Shown here: positions 26,137-34,954 of the stretch, one piece after another
Layout of the letters: every line of letters starts with the position of its first letter
Position numbering within the stretch: the stretch's first letter is position 1
From: Brucella pseudintermedia
GTDB taxonomy: Bacteria > Pseudomonadota > Alphaproteobacteria > Rhizobiales > Rhizobiaceae
Direction: 5' to 3' (one strand)
DNA: 64,000 bases
NCBI RefSeq assembly: GCF_042697365.1
Contig: NZ_CP137605.1
Position numbers and translations under genes: made by a program
Notes under the pieces: model-generated
Database searches by the model: none
The model's input: only the letters and a program-made list of their open reading frames with translations
Told to the model about the DNA's origin: nothing

Positions 26137-27780
26137 ATGCCCGAAGAAAACAAAGACAGCCAACCAGACGAGACCTCCCCGGCAGGGCAGCCTGCCGCGA
26201 CGCCTGCCGCCGCGCATATGCCGGTTTACATGTCTGCCATCTACATCGCCGCGTCGATCCTCATGTGGTCGACGCGCGGTCTCAGCATGTATTTCATCTC
26301 GGCCAACACGCAGCAGATTCAGGGCGCGCTCGGCGCAACGCTCACGGAAACCTCGTGGCTTGTCGCGGCCTATATGGCTCCCTATGCCAGCCTGACGATC
26401 CTTCTCGTCAAGATCCGCACACAGTTCGGCCTGCGCCGCTTCGCGGAAATCGCCATCGCCGTGTTTCTGATATCCTCGCTGCTGCATCTGCTTGTCTACG
26501 ACATCTGGTCGGCGATCCCGATCCGATTCATTGCCGGTGCAGCGGCGGCACCGGTTTCGACCATCGGCTTTCTCTACATGCTGGAAGCCTTTCCGCCCGC
26601 CAAGAAGATGACCTGGGGTCTCAGCCTCGCGCTGACCTGTTCGGCTGCGGCCGGCCCGCTGGCGCGTGTCATCTCGCCGTTGCTGTTCGATATCGGGCAA
26701 TGGCAGCAGCTCTATATGGTCGAGATCGGCCTTTCGCTCGCGGCCTTCGCCGTTGTCTATATTCTGCCGATGACACAGGCGCCGCGCGCCAAGGTGCTGC
26801 ACTGGCTGGATTTTGTCGCCTATGGCCTGATCGCCGTTGGCTTCGGCCTTCTTGCGGTGGTTCTGGTTCAGGGAAAGAACTACTGGTGGTTCGAAGCGCC
26901 GTGGATCGGCGTATGTCTCGCGATCTCGATAGCGGCGCTGGCCTGCGCTGCCGCGATCGAACTCAACCGCGAACAGCCGCTGATGAATCTGCACTGGCTG
27001 TTCTCGCCGGAAATTCTGCGCTTCACGCTGATCCTGTTCGTCTTTCGCATCGTGCTTGCCGAGCAGACGACGGGGGCGGTCGGCCTTTTTCAAGCGTTTG
27101 GCCTGCAAGACGGCCAGAGCCGCGGGCTTTATCTCGTCATTCTCGCCGCATCGCTGGCGGGCGGCATTGCATGCGGCATGTGGATGAAGATCGAACGCGT
27201 ATCGTTCATTTTCGGACTGGCATTGGTTTTCATCGCAATCGGCGCTTTTCTGGACAGCCATGCGACCAATCTCACACGCCCGCACAACGCCTATTTCAGT
27301 CAGGCGCTGATCGCCTTCGGCGGCGCCCTGTTCCTGCCTCCGGCCATGCTTGCGGGCATAACCAAGGCCCTGAAACAGGGACCGACCTATATGACGAGTT
27401 TCATCGTCATCTTCCTTTTCACGCAGAATATTGGCGGGCTTATCGGTTCTGCCGTGTTCAGCACATTTATCGCGATCCGCGAGAAGTACCATTCCGCCTA
27501 TCTGGTGGAGCAACTGGTCGTGTCCAACCCCATCGTCGCTCAGCGCATCCAGGCGCTGTCGGGCACCTATGCAAAAGTTCTGGCCGATCAGGGGCTGACC
27601 AAGGCCGAAGGTCTGGCGCTCCTCGGGCAACAAGTCACCAGGGAGGCGACGGTCCTGTCCTATAACGATGCCTTTCTGGCGATCTCCGTCATTGCCGTCC
27701 TCTCGCTCGCATGCCTGATCGCCTATCGTCTCTATGAAAACATGCAGGCCCGCCGCCATAGCGCTGCGGCGGCCGGTTAA
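26137..27780 (+). CDS. EmrB-like 14-segment MFS drug exporter
   Basis: This 547-residue inner-membrane transporter of the DHA2 class has about 14 predicted membrane segments. The N-terminal 25 residues are polar and alanine/proline-rich. Segment 1 includes 'ASILMWSTRGLSMYFISANT' and is followed by 'LTETSWLVAAYMAPYASLTI', which resembles EmrB/FarB-type proteins. The long polar loop near residues 455-495 is consistent with contact to a membrane fusion protein. It is translated four bases after marR, and its partner gene starts 18 bases downstream. It probably exports hydrophobic drugs or fatty-acid-like compounds; the substrate is unknown. Confidence 0.88.
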   Translation: MPEENKDSQPDETSPAGQPAATPAAAHMPVYMSAIYIAASILMWSTRGLSMYFISANTQQIQGALGATLTETSWLVAAYMAPYASLTILLVKIRTQFGLRRFAEIAIAVFLISSLLHLLVYDIWSAIPIRFIAGAAAAPVSTIGFLYMLEAFPPAKKMTWGLSLALTCSAAAGPLARVISPLLFDIGQWQQLYMVEIGLSLAAFAVVYILPMTQAPRAKVLHWLDFVAYGLIAVGFGLLAVVLVQGKNYWWFEAPWIGVCLAISIAALACAAAIELNREQPLMNLHWLFSPEILRFTLILFVFRIVLAEQTTGAVGLFQAFGLQDGQSRGLYLVILAASLAGGIACGMWMKIERVSFIFGLALVFIAIGAFLDSHATNLTRPHNAYFSQALIAFGGALFLPPAMLAGITKALKQGPTYMTSFIVIFLFTQNIGGLIGSAVFSTFIAIREKYHSAYLVEQLVVSNPIVAQRIQALSGTYAKVLADQGLTKAEGLALLGQQVTREATVLSYNDAFLAISVIAVLSLACLIAYRLYENMQARRHSAAAAG

Positions 27781-27798
27781 ATCCACGAGTCTTTGAAA

Positions 27799-28851
27799 AT
27801 GTCAGTTGGAAAACAGTATATTCGCGGCGGACTTGCCCTCATCATTGGCCTTGCAGGCGTTCTGATGGTGCTTTGGGCGTGGCAGTTGCCGCCTTTCAAA
27901 CACAGCGTCGAAACTACTGATAACGCTTATGTCCGAGGTCAGGTGACTGTTATCAGTCCGCAGGTCGCCGGCTATGTCACCAAGGTCAATGTGAACGACT
28001 ATCAGACCGTGAAGCAGGGCGATCTCCTGTTCGAGATCGACAGCCGCAGCTATCAGCAGAAGCTGGATCAGGCGCTGGCCGCGCTCAACAGCAAGAAAGC
28101 CGCCCTTGCCAATTCGGAACAGAGCCAGCGTTCGGCAGAAGCGACGATCCAGTCGCGGCAGGCGCAGATCTCCGGCGCGAAAGCCGCGCTTGAGGTGGCC
28201 GAAGCCAATGCAAAACGCGTCGAGGCCCTGCTGCCGCGCGGCGTGACCACGCAAAGTTCCGCCGATACCGCGCATGGATCGCTCCTTCAGGCGCGAGCGG
28301 CGGTGCAGGAAGCGCAGGCCGCGCTCGCCGTCGCACAGCAGGACCTGCAATCCATCATCGTCAATCGCGACAGCCTCAATGCCGATATCGCCAATGCGGA
28401 AGCGACTGTCGAACTGGCGCGGATCGACCTGCAGAACACCCGCATCGTCGCACCGCGTGACGGCACGCTTGGCGAAGTCGGCGTGCGGCTCGGTCAATAT
28501 GTGACGGCTGGAACGCAGCTCGTCTCCATCGTCCCGAAGACCAAATGGGTGATGGCGAATTTCAAGGAAACGCAGCTCTACGGCATGAAGGTCGGCCAGC
28601 CGGTCACCTTCACCGTCGATGCGCTGCGTCACGCCGAGCTGACGGGGCATATCGAAGCCTTCGCGCCTGCTGCCGGTTCAGAGTTCAGCGTCATCAAGTC
28701 GGACAACGCGACCGGCAACTTCACCAAGATCACGCAGCGCCTTTCGGTTCGCATCGCCATCGATGAGGATCAGCCGGACGCTGCACGCCTGGCGCCGGGC
28801 ATGTCGGTCGTCGTCCGCGTGGATACCAATGCGGAACCGATTAAAAATTAG
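27799..28851 (+). CDS. EmrA/HlyD-family membrane fusion protein
   Basis: This 350-residue periplasmic adaptor has one N-terminal membrane anchor (residues 10-28). It also has the lipoyl-like half 'TDNAYVRGQVTVISPQVAGY', a long alanine-rich alpha-helical hairpin (about residues 95-210) and the second lipoyl half 'LQNTRIVAPRDGTLGEVGVR'. It links the preceding EmrB-like exporter to an outer-membrane channel encoded elsewhere. I chose ATG 27799; a TTG two codons earlier is possible. Its stop overlaps the end of the convergent PIG-L gene by four bases. Confidence 0.9.
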   Translation: MSVGKQYIRGGLALIIGLAGVLMVLWAWQLPPFKHSVETTDNAYVRGQVTVISPQVAGYVTKVNVNDYQTVKQGDLLFEIDSRSYQQKLDQALAALNSKKAALANSEQSQRSAEATIQSRQAQISGAKAALEVAEANAKRVEALLPRGVTTQSSADTAHGSLLQARAAVQEAQAALAVAQQDLQSIIVNRDSLNADIANAEATVELARIDLQNTRIVAPRDGTLGEVGVRLGQYVTAGTQLVSIVPKTKWVMANFKETQLYGMKVGQPVTFTVDALRHAELTGHIEAFAPAAGSEFSVIKSDNATGNFTKITQRLSVRIAIDEDQPDAARLAPGMSVVVRVDTNAEPIKN

Positions 28852-29504
28852 AAAAGCCGCAGTTTTCTGGCATGGAAAGCTTCCGCATAGGTCTCGGGCG
28901 CGCGGCATTCCATGCCGCGCAACCGGGCAAGTCCGCGAAAGGTTTCCGCGTCGAACCAGTCCTTGGAGCGCTGCGTGCCGAAGTGCTTCATCAACAGTTC
29001 GATCTTGCGCTCCATGATCGCGGCCGGCAGCGCCGAATAGGCGTTGGGCTGGCCCAGATCGCCATCCCATTTCGGGATTTCATATTCCAGGATCACCTGA
29101 TCGCGGAAAAGATTCCACGTCAGTTCATTAAGGGTGCGGTGGTCCTGGTGGGCGTCGCCATGTCGATGCGTGAACACCATATCCGGCTGGCCTCGCCCGC
29201 GCTGTTCGATCAGCCATTGCTTGATGTCGCGGCTCTGTGCCGGGAAATAGCTGTCCTCGAAAGAGGCAAGACGAATGTTGAAACGCTCCGCCCCGCGCAG
29301 GAAATCGCGGGCGGAAGCTTCTGCCTCGGCCCGCCTTTCCTCGTTTCCCGACAGCACGCACCACTCCACATGCAGCGGCATACCGCTCTCGATAAGGCTC
29401 AAAAGCGTACCGCCGCAACCGATCTCGATATCGTCGGAATGCGCGCCCAGACAAAGCAGCCGCAGCGGACGTCCGGGATTGGTAAGCGACGGCAGATCAA
29501 TCAT
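28848..29504 (-). CDS. PIG-L/LmbE-family deacetylase
   Basis: This 218-residue zinc-dependent deacetylase has the signature 'LGAHSDDIEIGCGGTLL' (about residues 20-36, matching AHxDDxExGCGG) and a second metal site 'HRHGDAHQDHRTLNEL' (about 112-128). Family members remove N-acetyl groups from amino sugars. Its ATG overlaps the stop of the cytidylyltransferase gene (ATGA), so it is the last gene of a methyltransferase-rfbF-PIG-L operon. In this setting it probably deacetylates an N-acylated sugar nucleotide or glycan intermediate. The precise substrate is unknown. Confidence 0.88.
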   Translation of the reverse strand: MIDLPSLTNPGRPLRLLCLGAHSDDIEIGCGGTLLSLIESGMPLHVEWCVLSGNEERRAEAEASARDFLRGAERFNIRLASFEDSYFPAQSRDIKQWLIEQRGRGQPDMVFTHRHGDAHQDHRTLNELTWNLFRDQVILEYEIPKWDGDLGQPNAYSALPAAIMERKIELLMKHFGTQRSKDWFDAETFRGLARLRGMECRAPETYAEAFHARKLRLF

Positions 29505-30310
29505 AGCGCTATCGCGATATTGGCCGCGCGGCGTTCCGCCTTGTGCCTCTTCCAGGGCATATCGCCCTTTTCAACCATGTCCTCAAGCGTCTGCCAGTCG
29601 CGCAGCGTATCCATGGACCGCCAGAAGCCCTCATATTTATAGGCCATCAACTGGTTTTCAGCGATCAGGCGCCCAAACGGCTCCAGCACCAGTTCCTCGC
29701 CTTCGCGCATATAATCGAAGATTTCCTTGCGGAAGAGGAAATAACCGCCATTGATCCAGATGTCGGATGTGTTCGACGTTCGGAAAGCCCGCACGTCGCC
29801 GCCGTCTGCAATATCGGCAAGGTGATAGGTCAGCGGCGGACGGACGGCGAGGAAGCAGGCGATCTTGCCGCTGGCGCGGAAGCGTTCCGTCATGTCGTCA
29901 AGGTCGACATCGCTGAGGCCGTCGCTGTAATTGGCAAGGAACATATCCTCATTCGCCACATGCGACCTGGCGCTCCACAGTCTCTCACCGATATTGCGCC
30001 AGATGCCTGTGTCGAGCAGCGTGACGCTCCAGTCGCGATCCACTTCCTCAAGCAGTTGCACATTGCGTCCACCATCCGAGACCACGCAATCCGCAAAAGT
30101 TTGCGGGCGGATGGTCAGGAAGAAATCCTTCACGACATTGGCCTTGTAGCCCAGGCACAGGACGAAATCATTGTGGCCGTAATCGCTGTAATATTCCATG
30201 ACGTGATGCAGGATCGGCTGATGGCCGAGCGGGATCATCGGCTTCGGGATATTCTCCGAATATTCGCGAATCCTTGTCCCAAGACCGCCGCAGAACAGAA
30301 CGACTTTCAT
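29501..30310 (-). CDS. rfbF: Glucose-1-phosphate cytidylyltransferase-like nucleotidyltransferase
   Basis: This 269-residue sugar nucleotidyltransferase makes CDP-glucose from CTP and glucose 1-phosphate, the first step toward CDP-deoxysugars. The nucleotide loop is 'LFCGGLGTRIREYSENIPKP', followed by 'LGHQPILHHVMEYYSDYGH' and 'LCLGYKANVVKDFF', all characteristic of RfbF rather than RmlA. ATG 30310 lies two bases after the methyltransferase stop. No CDP-glucose 4,6-dehydratase gene, the usual partner, is found in the window, so later chemistry may be unusual or rely on an enzyme encoded elsewhere. Confidence 0.88.
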   Translation of the reverse strand: MKVVLFCGGLGTRIREYSENIPKPMIPLGHQPILHHVMEYYSDYGHNDFVLCLGYKANVVKDFFLTIRPQTFADCVVSDGGRNVQLLEEVDRDWSVTLLDTGIWRNIGERLWSARSHVANEDMFLANYSDGLSDVDLDDMTERFRASGKIACFLAVRPPLTYHLADIADGGDVRAFRTSNTSDIWINGGYFLFRKEIFDYMREGEELVLEPFGRLIAENQLMAYKYEGFWRSMDTLRDWQTLEDMVEKGDMPWKRHKAERRAANIAIAL

Positions 30311-30312
30311 GA

Positions 30313-31614
30313 TTACCGCTCCTCCGAGAGTAGTGCCGGGTCTATCAACGTGACGTGCGGAATGGGAATGATGAACTTCGCGCCCCATTCGACCACGTGC
30401 TGCATCTGCCTTATGATCTCGTCCTTGAAGTTCCACGGCAGGATGAGAATGTAATCGGGCCGGTACTTGTCGATTGCCGATACGTCGTAGATCGGGATGT
30501 GCATGCCCGGCGTGAAGCGCCCGTGCTTGTAGGGATTGCGGTCCACCGTGAAATCCAGGAAATCCGTGCCAATGCCGCAATAGTTCAAAAGCGTATTGCC
30601 CTTGCCCGGCGCGCCGTAACCGCAGATGCGCTTGCCCGCATTCTTGGCCGCGATCAGGAAGGACAGGAGATCGCGCTTGGTGCGCCGGGTCTTTTCAGCG
30701 AACTGCTCATAGGTCGAGATCTCGTTGAGGCCAAAGCTCTCTTCCTGCTTGAGAAGCGCGGCGACACGCGGCCCTGCCTTGCGCTTGCTGCCATTATGCG
30801 CGAGATACACCCGGAGCGACCCGCCGTGGGTCGGCAGTTCCTCCACGTCGATGATCTTGAGGTGATGACGATGCGCCATGTAGCGGATCGTCAGCAGCGA
30901 GAAATACGAGAAATGCTCGTGATAGATCGTGTCGAACTGGTTCTGCTCGATCAGGTTGGCCAGATGCGGAAACTCCAGCGTGATCACGCCTTCCGGCTTC
31001 AAAAGCAATTGCAGGCCGCGCACAAAGTCATTGAGATCAGGCACTTGCGCCAGAACGTTGTTACCGATCACGAGGTCGGCCTTGCGTCCTGCGCCGACCA
31101 GCTCGGCGGCCAGTGTCGCGCCGAAGAAATCCACGCGCGTCGGCACACCCTTGGCGATGGCCGTCTCGGCCACATTGACCGCCGGTTCAATGCCAAGGAT
31201 CGGGATGCCCTTTGGCAGAAAATGCTGCAGCAGATAGCCGTCATTGCTGGCGATCTCGACCACGAAGCTGTTTTCATTCAGGTCCAGCCGCTCGGTGATC
31301 TCATCGCAATAGGCCTTCGCATGGCTGACCCAACTGGTGGCGAAGGACGAGAAATAGGCATATTCGGTGAATATCTCGGCGGGCGAGAAATATTCCTTCA
31401 GCTGCACCAGATAGCAATGGTCGCAGACAAGCGCATAGAGCGGATAATATGGCTCCATACGGTCAAGGCGATCCGCCGTGATGAAGCTTTCGCAGGGCGG
31501 CGACATCCCGAGATCGACGAAACTATGCTTGAGTAGTTTACCGCACAGGCGACAGCCGGTCTGCTCTTGCGCCATGCTCGTGCTCCGCGAAATATCCGGC
31601 GTCTGGATGGTCAT
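30313..31614 (-). CDS. Zinc-ribbon sugar C-methyltransferase (NDP-hexose type)
   Basis: This 433-residue SAM-dependent methyltransferase has three parts. An N-terminal zinc-binding region has 'CRLCG' and 'CDHC' pairs (residues 21-60). The central Rossmann domain has the SAM motif 'VVEIASNDGYLLQHFLPKG' (about 110-130). A C-terminal domain includes 'CGYGAPGKGNTLLNYCGIG'. This order is that of TylC3-like enzymes that C-methylate keto-sugar nucleotides. It opens the methyltransferase-rfbF-PIG-L operon. ATG 31614 is preceded by GCGAGGAATGACGC; another ATG 13 codons later is possible. A methyl-branched CDP-sugar is the inferred product. Confidence 0.87.
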   Translation of the reverse strand: MTIQTPDISRSTSMAQEQTGCRLCGKLLKHSFVDLGMSPPCESFITADRLDRMEPYYPLYALVCDHCYLVQLKEYFSPAEIFTEYAYFSSFATSWVSHAKAYCDEITERLDLNENSFVVEIASNDGYLLQHFLPKGIPILGIEPAVNVAETAIAKGVPTRVDFFGATLAAELVGAGRKADLVIGNNVLAQVPDLNDFVRGLQLLLKPEGVITLEFPHLANLIEQNQFDTIYHEHFSYFSLLTIRYMAHRHHLKIIDVEELPTHGGSLRVYLAHNGSKRKAGPRVAALLKQEESFGLNEISTYEQFAEKTRRTKRDLLSFLIAAKNAGKRICGYGAPGKGNTLLNYCGIGTDFLDFTVDRNPYKHGRFTPGMHIPIYDVSAIDKYRPDYILILPWNFKDEIIRQMQHVVEWGAKFIIPIPHVTLIDPALLSEER

Positions 31615-31946
31615 GCGTCATTCCTCGCCTTTTGAACCTATATGGCCGGGCCTTCTGTAGGGTTGAACTCCGATCCGCGTCGGATAACCAAAACTACTAA
31701 GCGGTCTAAAAATTGCCGAGACTGTCATCAGGGGCGAGCCGTACATACGATCGGGCGCAACATTCACCGGACGGATTACACTGCGCAGACACCTGATCTT
31801 CACCCGATGGCGGCGGGGGGCGTATGCGCCTACCTCATTCGGAGAAGCTGACCCATCCGGAAGCCTGCCGGATGCATCGAAGAAGGTTCTATCGCCCGAA
31901 AAACCCGCTGTTCAGAATGTGAAGCGACTGCAATTCGGGGCAAACA
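31615..31946. promoter_or_regulatory. Divergent intergenic region (332 bases)
   Basis: This stretch separates the minus-strand methyltransferase operon from the plus-strand RmlC-like gene and must carry both promoters. I see no convincing gene, terminator or strong palindrome in it. Confidence 0.4.
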
Positions 31947-32471
31947 ATGCGTTTTACTTCACTCAACATCGACGGTGCATGGTCTATCGCGCCGGAAAGG
32001 CTTGAAGACGAGCGCGGCTGGTTCGCGCGGGTCTATTGCGAAACCGCCTTTGCCGAGCGTCGGATGGAAACGCATTTTCCGCAGCACAGCCTGTCTTTTT
32101 CACGCGAGAAAGGAACGTTGCGCGGCCTTCATTACCAGCGCGAACCGCATTCCGAGACGAAGCTCGTCACTTGCCTGCAAGGGACGATCTGGGATGTTCT
32201 GGTCGATCTGCGGCCGCAATCACCGACCTATATGCGCTGGACGGGCGTGGAGCTTTCAGCCGAAAACGGTGTGCAGCTCTATATCCCGGAAGGCTGCGCG
32301 CACGGTTTCCAGACCCTGACGCCTGATGTCCTCGTGCGTTACATGATTTCAAAGCCCTATGCGCCTGATTATGCGACAGGTTTGCGCTATGACGATCCGT
32401 CGCTTGGCATACCTTGGCCGAGCAGGCCGAGCGTCATTTCCGACAAGGATCTGGCGTGGCCGCTTCTATAA
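31947..32471 (+). CDS. RmlC-like sugar nucleotide 3,5-epimerase family protein
   Basis: This 174-residue cupin protein resembles dTDP-4-dehydrorhamnose 3,5-epimerase. 'GTLRGLHYQ' carries the catalytic histidine, 'VLVDLRPQSPTYMRW' the partner aspartate region, and 'YIPEGCAHGFQTL' and 'YAPDYATGLRYDDPSLGI' close the fold. It acts on 4-keto-hexose nucleotides. No rmlA, rmlB or rmlD is nearby, so its substrate is more likely the CDP-keto-sugar made in this cluster than dTDP-rhamnose. Its 3' end overlaps the convergent DUF4910 gene by 38 bases. Confidence 0.88.
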   Translation: MRFTSLNIDGAWSIAPERLEDERGWFARVYCETAFAERRMETHFPQHSLSFSREKGTLRGLHYQREPHSETKLVTCLQGTIWDVLVDLRPQSPTYMRWTGVELSAENGVQLYIPEGCAHGFQTLTPDVLVRYMISKPYAPDYATGLRYDDPSLGIPWPSRPSVISDKDLAWPLL

Positions 32472-33777
32472 GCAAGCCCGCATCGCGAAGCCGGTCAGAG
32501 CCATCGGCAAGGGCTGCGAAAGGCAATTTCGCCCGCTCCGCCATATCGAGGATGGAGTGCTCGCCATCTGCCAGATTGAGCACCCACAACAGCGCCATGG
32601 CGTTTTGTGCAGCGCGCCTGTCGCCGCCCGTGCTGCCATAAAGCCCGCGCCTTCCAAGCTGCGGCTCCCCCTTCGGAGAGGTGTTGACTGGACGCCAGTT
32701 TCGTTCTGCAATTTCAATGGCCTGCATAATCATATTGAAAGATTGATCGAGATATTCCGGCTTGATGAAATCGAGATTGTCGGCCGATGTGTGATACTCC
32801 GGAAATGTGCCGTAAAGGCTGCGCTGGAACATGCCGACCGGCAGGTTGAATCCCGGCGAGCAGAACTGGCGCTCGTCATAGCCATAGGGCCAGAAATCAT
32901 GCATCGTCGCATTGGCGCACCCGGCCAGCACATTCCCCATGATGCGATCGATCTCCGCATTGCCGCGACGGCTGCGCTTGTAGTTCGGCCCGCCTGCATC
33001 ACCGACGCAGGACAGGACCAGCCCATGCCGCACCAATCCCAGATGCGCCTCGTTCTGTTGAAGCCATGCAAGCGCGCCGAAAGTCGCCGGACCGAAAAGC
33101 AGCCGATAGGTCAGCCGCGTGCGCCGTGATTGCAGCACTTCGCCGAGACGGGTCAGCAGCGCCAGCCCGGAGCAATTGTCGTTGGCGAGCGACGGGTGGC
33201 AGAGATGGGCTGACAGGATGAACATCTCGTCCGTTTTGCCGGGATGAACGAACTCGCCGAAGGTCAGGAAGCCGTCGCGACGCTCCGCATCGATCACGAC
33301 ATCATAATCGCCGTCCTGCATGGCCAGAAATTCACTATGCGTCATGCAGAAGCCCCAGCCCTCCGCGTGATAGCAGGTACGGTAGGGAATGAGGTCCGGC
33401 TGATCGGGCAGCGTATGAATATGCGCCTTCAGCGCGCTGAGCGGCATTCGTGTCCGCATGGGTATGCTGAAATTCACGACATGCAGGTTATGCCGGGCAA
33501 AATCGACGACACGATTGCCGCTTCTATCCGCGATATAGGCTTCGCGAATGATCCATTCCTGCGGCGCTTTCCAGTCGTAAAGCGGCGTGCCGCTCGGCAC
33601 CTGGTGGACGGTCAGCGGCAGATGTTCGCCGATGATGGCAAGCGTTTCGCGCACCCCGTCACCGGCGAGACTGCGGCACAGAGGATAAAGACGGGCAGCA
33701 AGATCATAGATCGCCTTTCCGTTCGATGGCTGCGGAATGGCCCGTTCAGCGCCTCTGACCGCCCCGGTATCCATCAT
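32434..33777 (-). CDS. DUF4910 aminopeptidase-fold protein in a sugar operon
   Basis: This 447-residue protein matches the DUF4910/DUF2172 family, which has an M28-like zinc aminopeptidase fold with a C-terminal winged helix. Metal-site-like stretches are visible: 'FILSAHLCHPSLANDNCSGL' (about residues 190-210) and 'LYGTFPEYHTSADNLDFIKP' (about 310-330). The last 90 residues look like a winged helix ('HSILDMAERAKLPFAALADG'). Family members recur in polysaccharide loci, and their reaction is not established. Its ATG overlaps the epimerase stop (ATGA), so the two are translationally coupled. A role in processing an aminoacyl- or amide-decorated sugar is speculation. Confidence 0.85.
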   Translation of the reverse strand: MMDTGAVRGAERAIPQPSNGKAIYDLAARLYPLCRSLAGDGVRETLAIIGEHLPLTVHQVPSGTPLYDWKAPQEWIIREAYIADRSGNRVVDFARHNLHVVNFSIPMRTRMPLSALKAHIHTLPDQPDLIPYRTCYHAEGWGFCMTHSEFLAMQDGDYDVVIDAERRDGFLTFGEFVHPGKTDEMFILSAHLCHPSLANDNCSGLALLTRLGEVLQSRRTRLTYRLLFGPATFGALAWLQQNEAHLGLVRHGLVLSCVGDAGGPNYKRSRRGNAEIDRIMGNVLAGCANATMHDFWPYGYDERQFCSPGFNLPVGMFQRSLYGTFPEYHTSADNLDFIKPEYLDQSFNMIMQAIEIAERNWRPVNTSPKGEPQLGRRGLYGSTGGDRRAAQNAMALLWVLNLADGEHSILDMAERAKLPFAALADGSDRLRDAGLLIEAATPDPCRK

Positions 33778-34835
33778 GCCGTCGCCCGCAGCGGTTGCGG
33801 CTGTTCCTCAACGCGCCGCAAATCGGAATCCAGCACGCCTTCCGCAATCAGCTTGCGGATATGGGAGATGCGCTGGAAGCGTGGCCCCTCGAACTCTTCA
33901 AGCGTCAGGGTCGAGCGGCTATAGGCGGCGAGCAGTTCGCGCGTACCGGCAACGGCATCCCATTCCGGTTTGGCTTGCGGCAGCACCCGCGCCAGCTTTT
34001 CAAAACTGACACGGTAGGAGCGCGTATCCGGCCCCGCATCATCCGCATATTCGATGCGGCAATCAGGAACATTTTCGGCAACGATGCCCGCAATATCGCG
34101 GATGCGGTAATTGTGTTCCGTCGAACCGACATTGAAAGCCTCGTTCCAGACTTTCTCGCGCGGGGCTTCCATCGCCGCCATGAAGGCGCGGGAAATATCG
34201 CGAATATGGACGATCGGACGCCAGGGCGTGCCGTCGGACTTCAGATAGATCAGCCCTTTCGTCACCGCCCAAGCCACGAGGTTGTTGAGCACGATGTCGA
34301 AACGCAGGAATGGTGAAACGCCATAGGCCGTGGCAGGCCGCAGATAGACCGGGCAGAAGCTTGCGTCGGCCAGTTCCCGGATTTCCTGTTCTGCCCGCAC
34401 CTTGGACCGGCCATAGGCTGTCACCGGTTTCAGTTCGCCAGTCTCATCGATCAGGTCGGCATCGCTGATGCCGTAATTGCTGCAGGACGATGCAAACAGA
34501 AAACGCCCGACACCGGCCTGTTTCGCGGCCCTTGCCATGGCGACGCTTGCGCGGTGATTGATATCGTAGGTCAACTCCTCATTGAGATTGCCCAGCGGAT
34601 CGTTGGAAAGCGCTGCAAGATGAATGACTGCATCGAACCCCTCCAGATCGCGCGGCGACACATCGCGCACGTCCTTACGGATGGTCGGCACATTCATCAC
34701 CGCGCCGCCTTCCTGAAAAAGGCAATGTTCATAAAGGCCGATGTCATAGCCGGACACGTCATGCCCCGCATTGATAAGGACCGGCACCATCACCGACCCG
34801 ATATAGCCCTGACTGCCCGTAACCAGTACCTTCAT
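33774..34835 (-). CDS. Extended-SDR sugar nucleotide epimerase/reductase
   Basis: This 353-residue NAD-dependent protein has the Rossmann motif 'VLVTGSQGYIGSVMVPVLIN' at its start, 'VIHLAALSNDPLGN' (about residue 70) and the catalytic 'YGRSK' (about 145). The segment usually bearing the dehydratase Asp-Glu pair reads 'FASSCSNYG', so a 4,6-dehydratase role is unlikely. Epimerase or ketoreductase activity on a sugar nucleotide fits better. ATG 34835 follows GAGGAGCTGGAC. It is coupled to the DUF4910 gene and lies 119 bases after the DUF4038 gene. Confidence 0.87.
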   Translation of the reverse strand: MKVLVTGSQGYIGSVMVPVLINAGHDVSGYDIGLYEHCLFQEGGAVMNVPTIRKDVRDVSPRDLEGFDAVIHLAALSNDPLGNLNEELTYDINHRASVAMARAAKQAGVGRFLFASSCSNYGISDADLIDETGELKPVTAYGRSKVRAEQEIRELADASFCPVYLRPATAYGVSPFLRFDIVLNNLVAWAVTKGLIYLKSDGTPWRPIVHIRDISRAFMAAMEAPREKVWNEAFNVGSTEHNYRIRDIAGIVAENVPDCRIEYADDAGPDTRSYRVSFEKLARVLPQAKPEWDAVAGTRELLAAYSRSTLTLEEFEGPRFQRISHIRKLIAEGVLDSDLRRVEEQPQPLRATA

Positions 34836-34954
34836 GTCCAGCTCCTCAAGCTTTGATAAATATATGTTAGCGACGCAGCGCAGGAGCGGCGACTTGACCG
34901 AAGGCATGCCCCGTTAGGACAAGCGTTTATGAAAGGTGTGAAAGGGCGTATCGC

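Noticed and set aside
26089..27786. Long open frame on the minus strand opposite the EmrB-like gene
   Set aside because: It is charged, low in hydrophobic order and lacks a family. It mirrors a clear membrane transporter and is a GC-rich antisense shadow.
33774..34835. CDP-glucose 4,6-dehydratase
   Set aside because: The position of the required Asp-Glu pair reads SCSNYG, so an epimerase or reductase call is safer.
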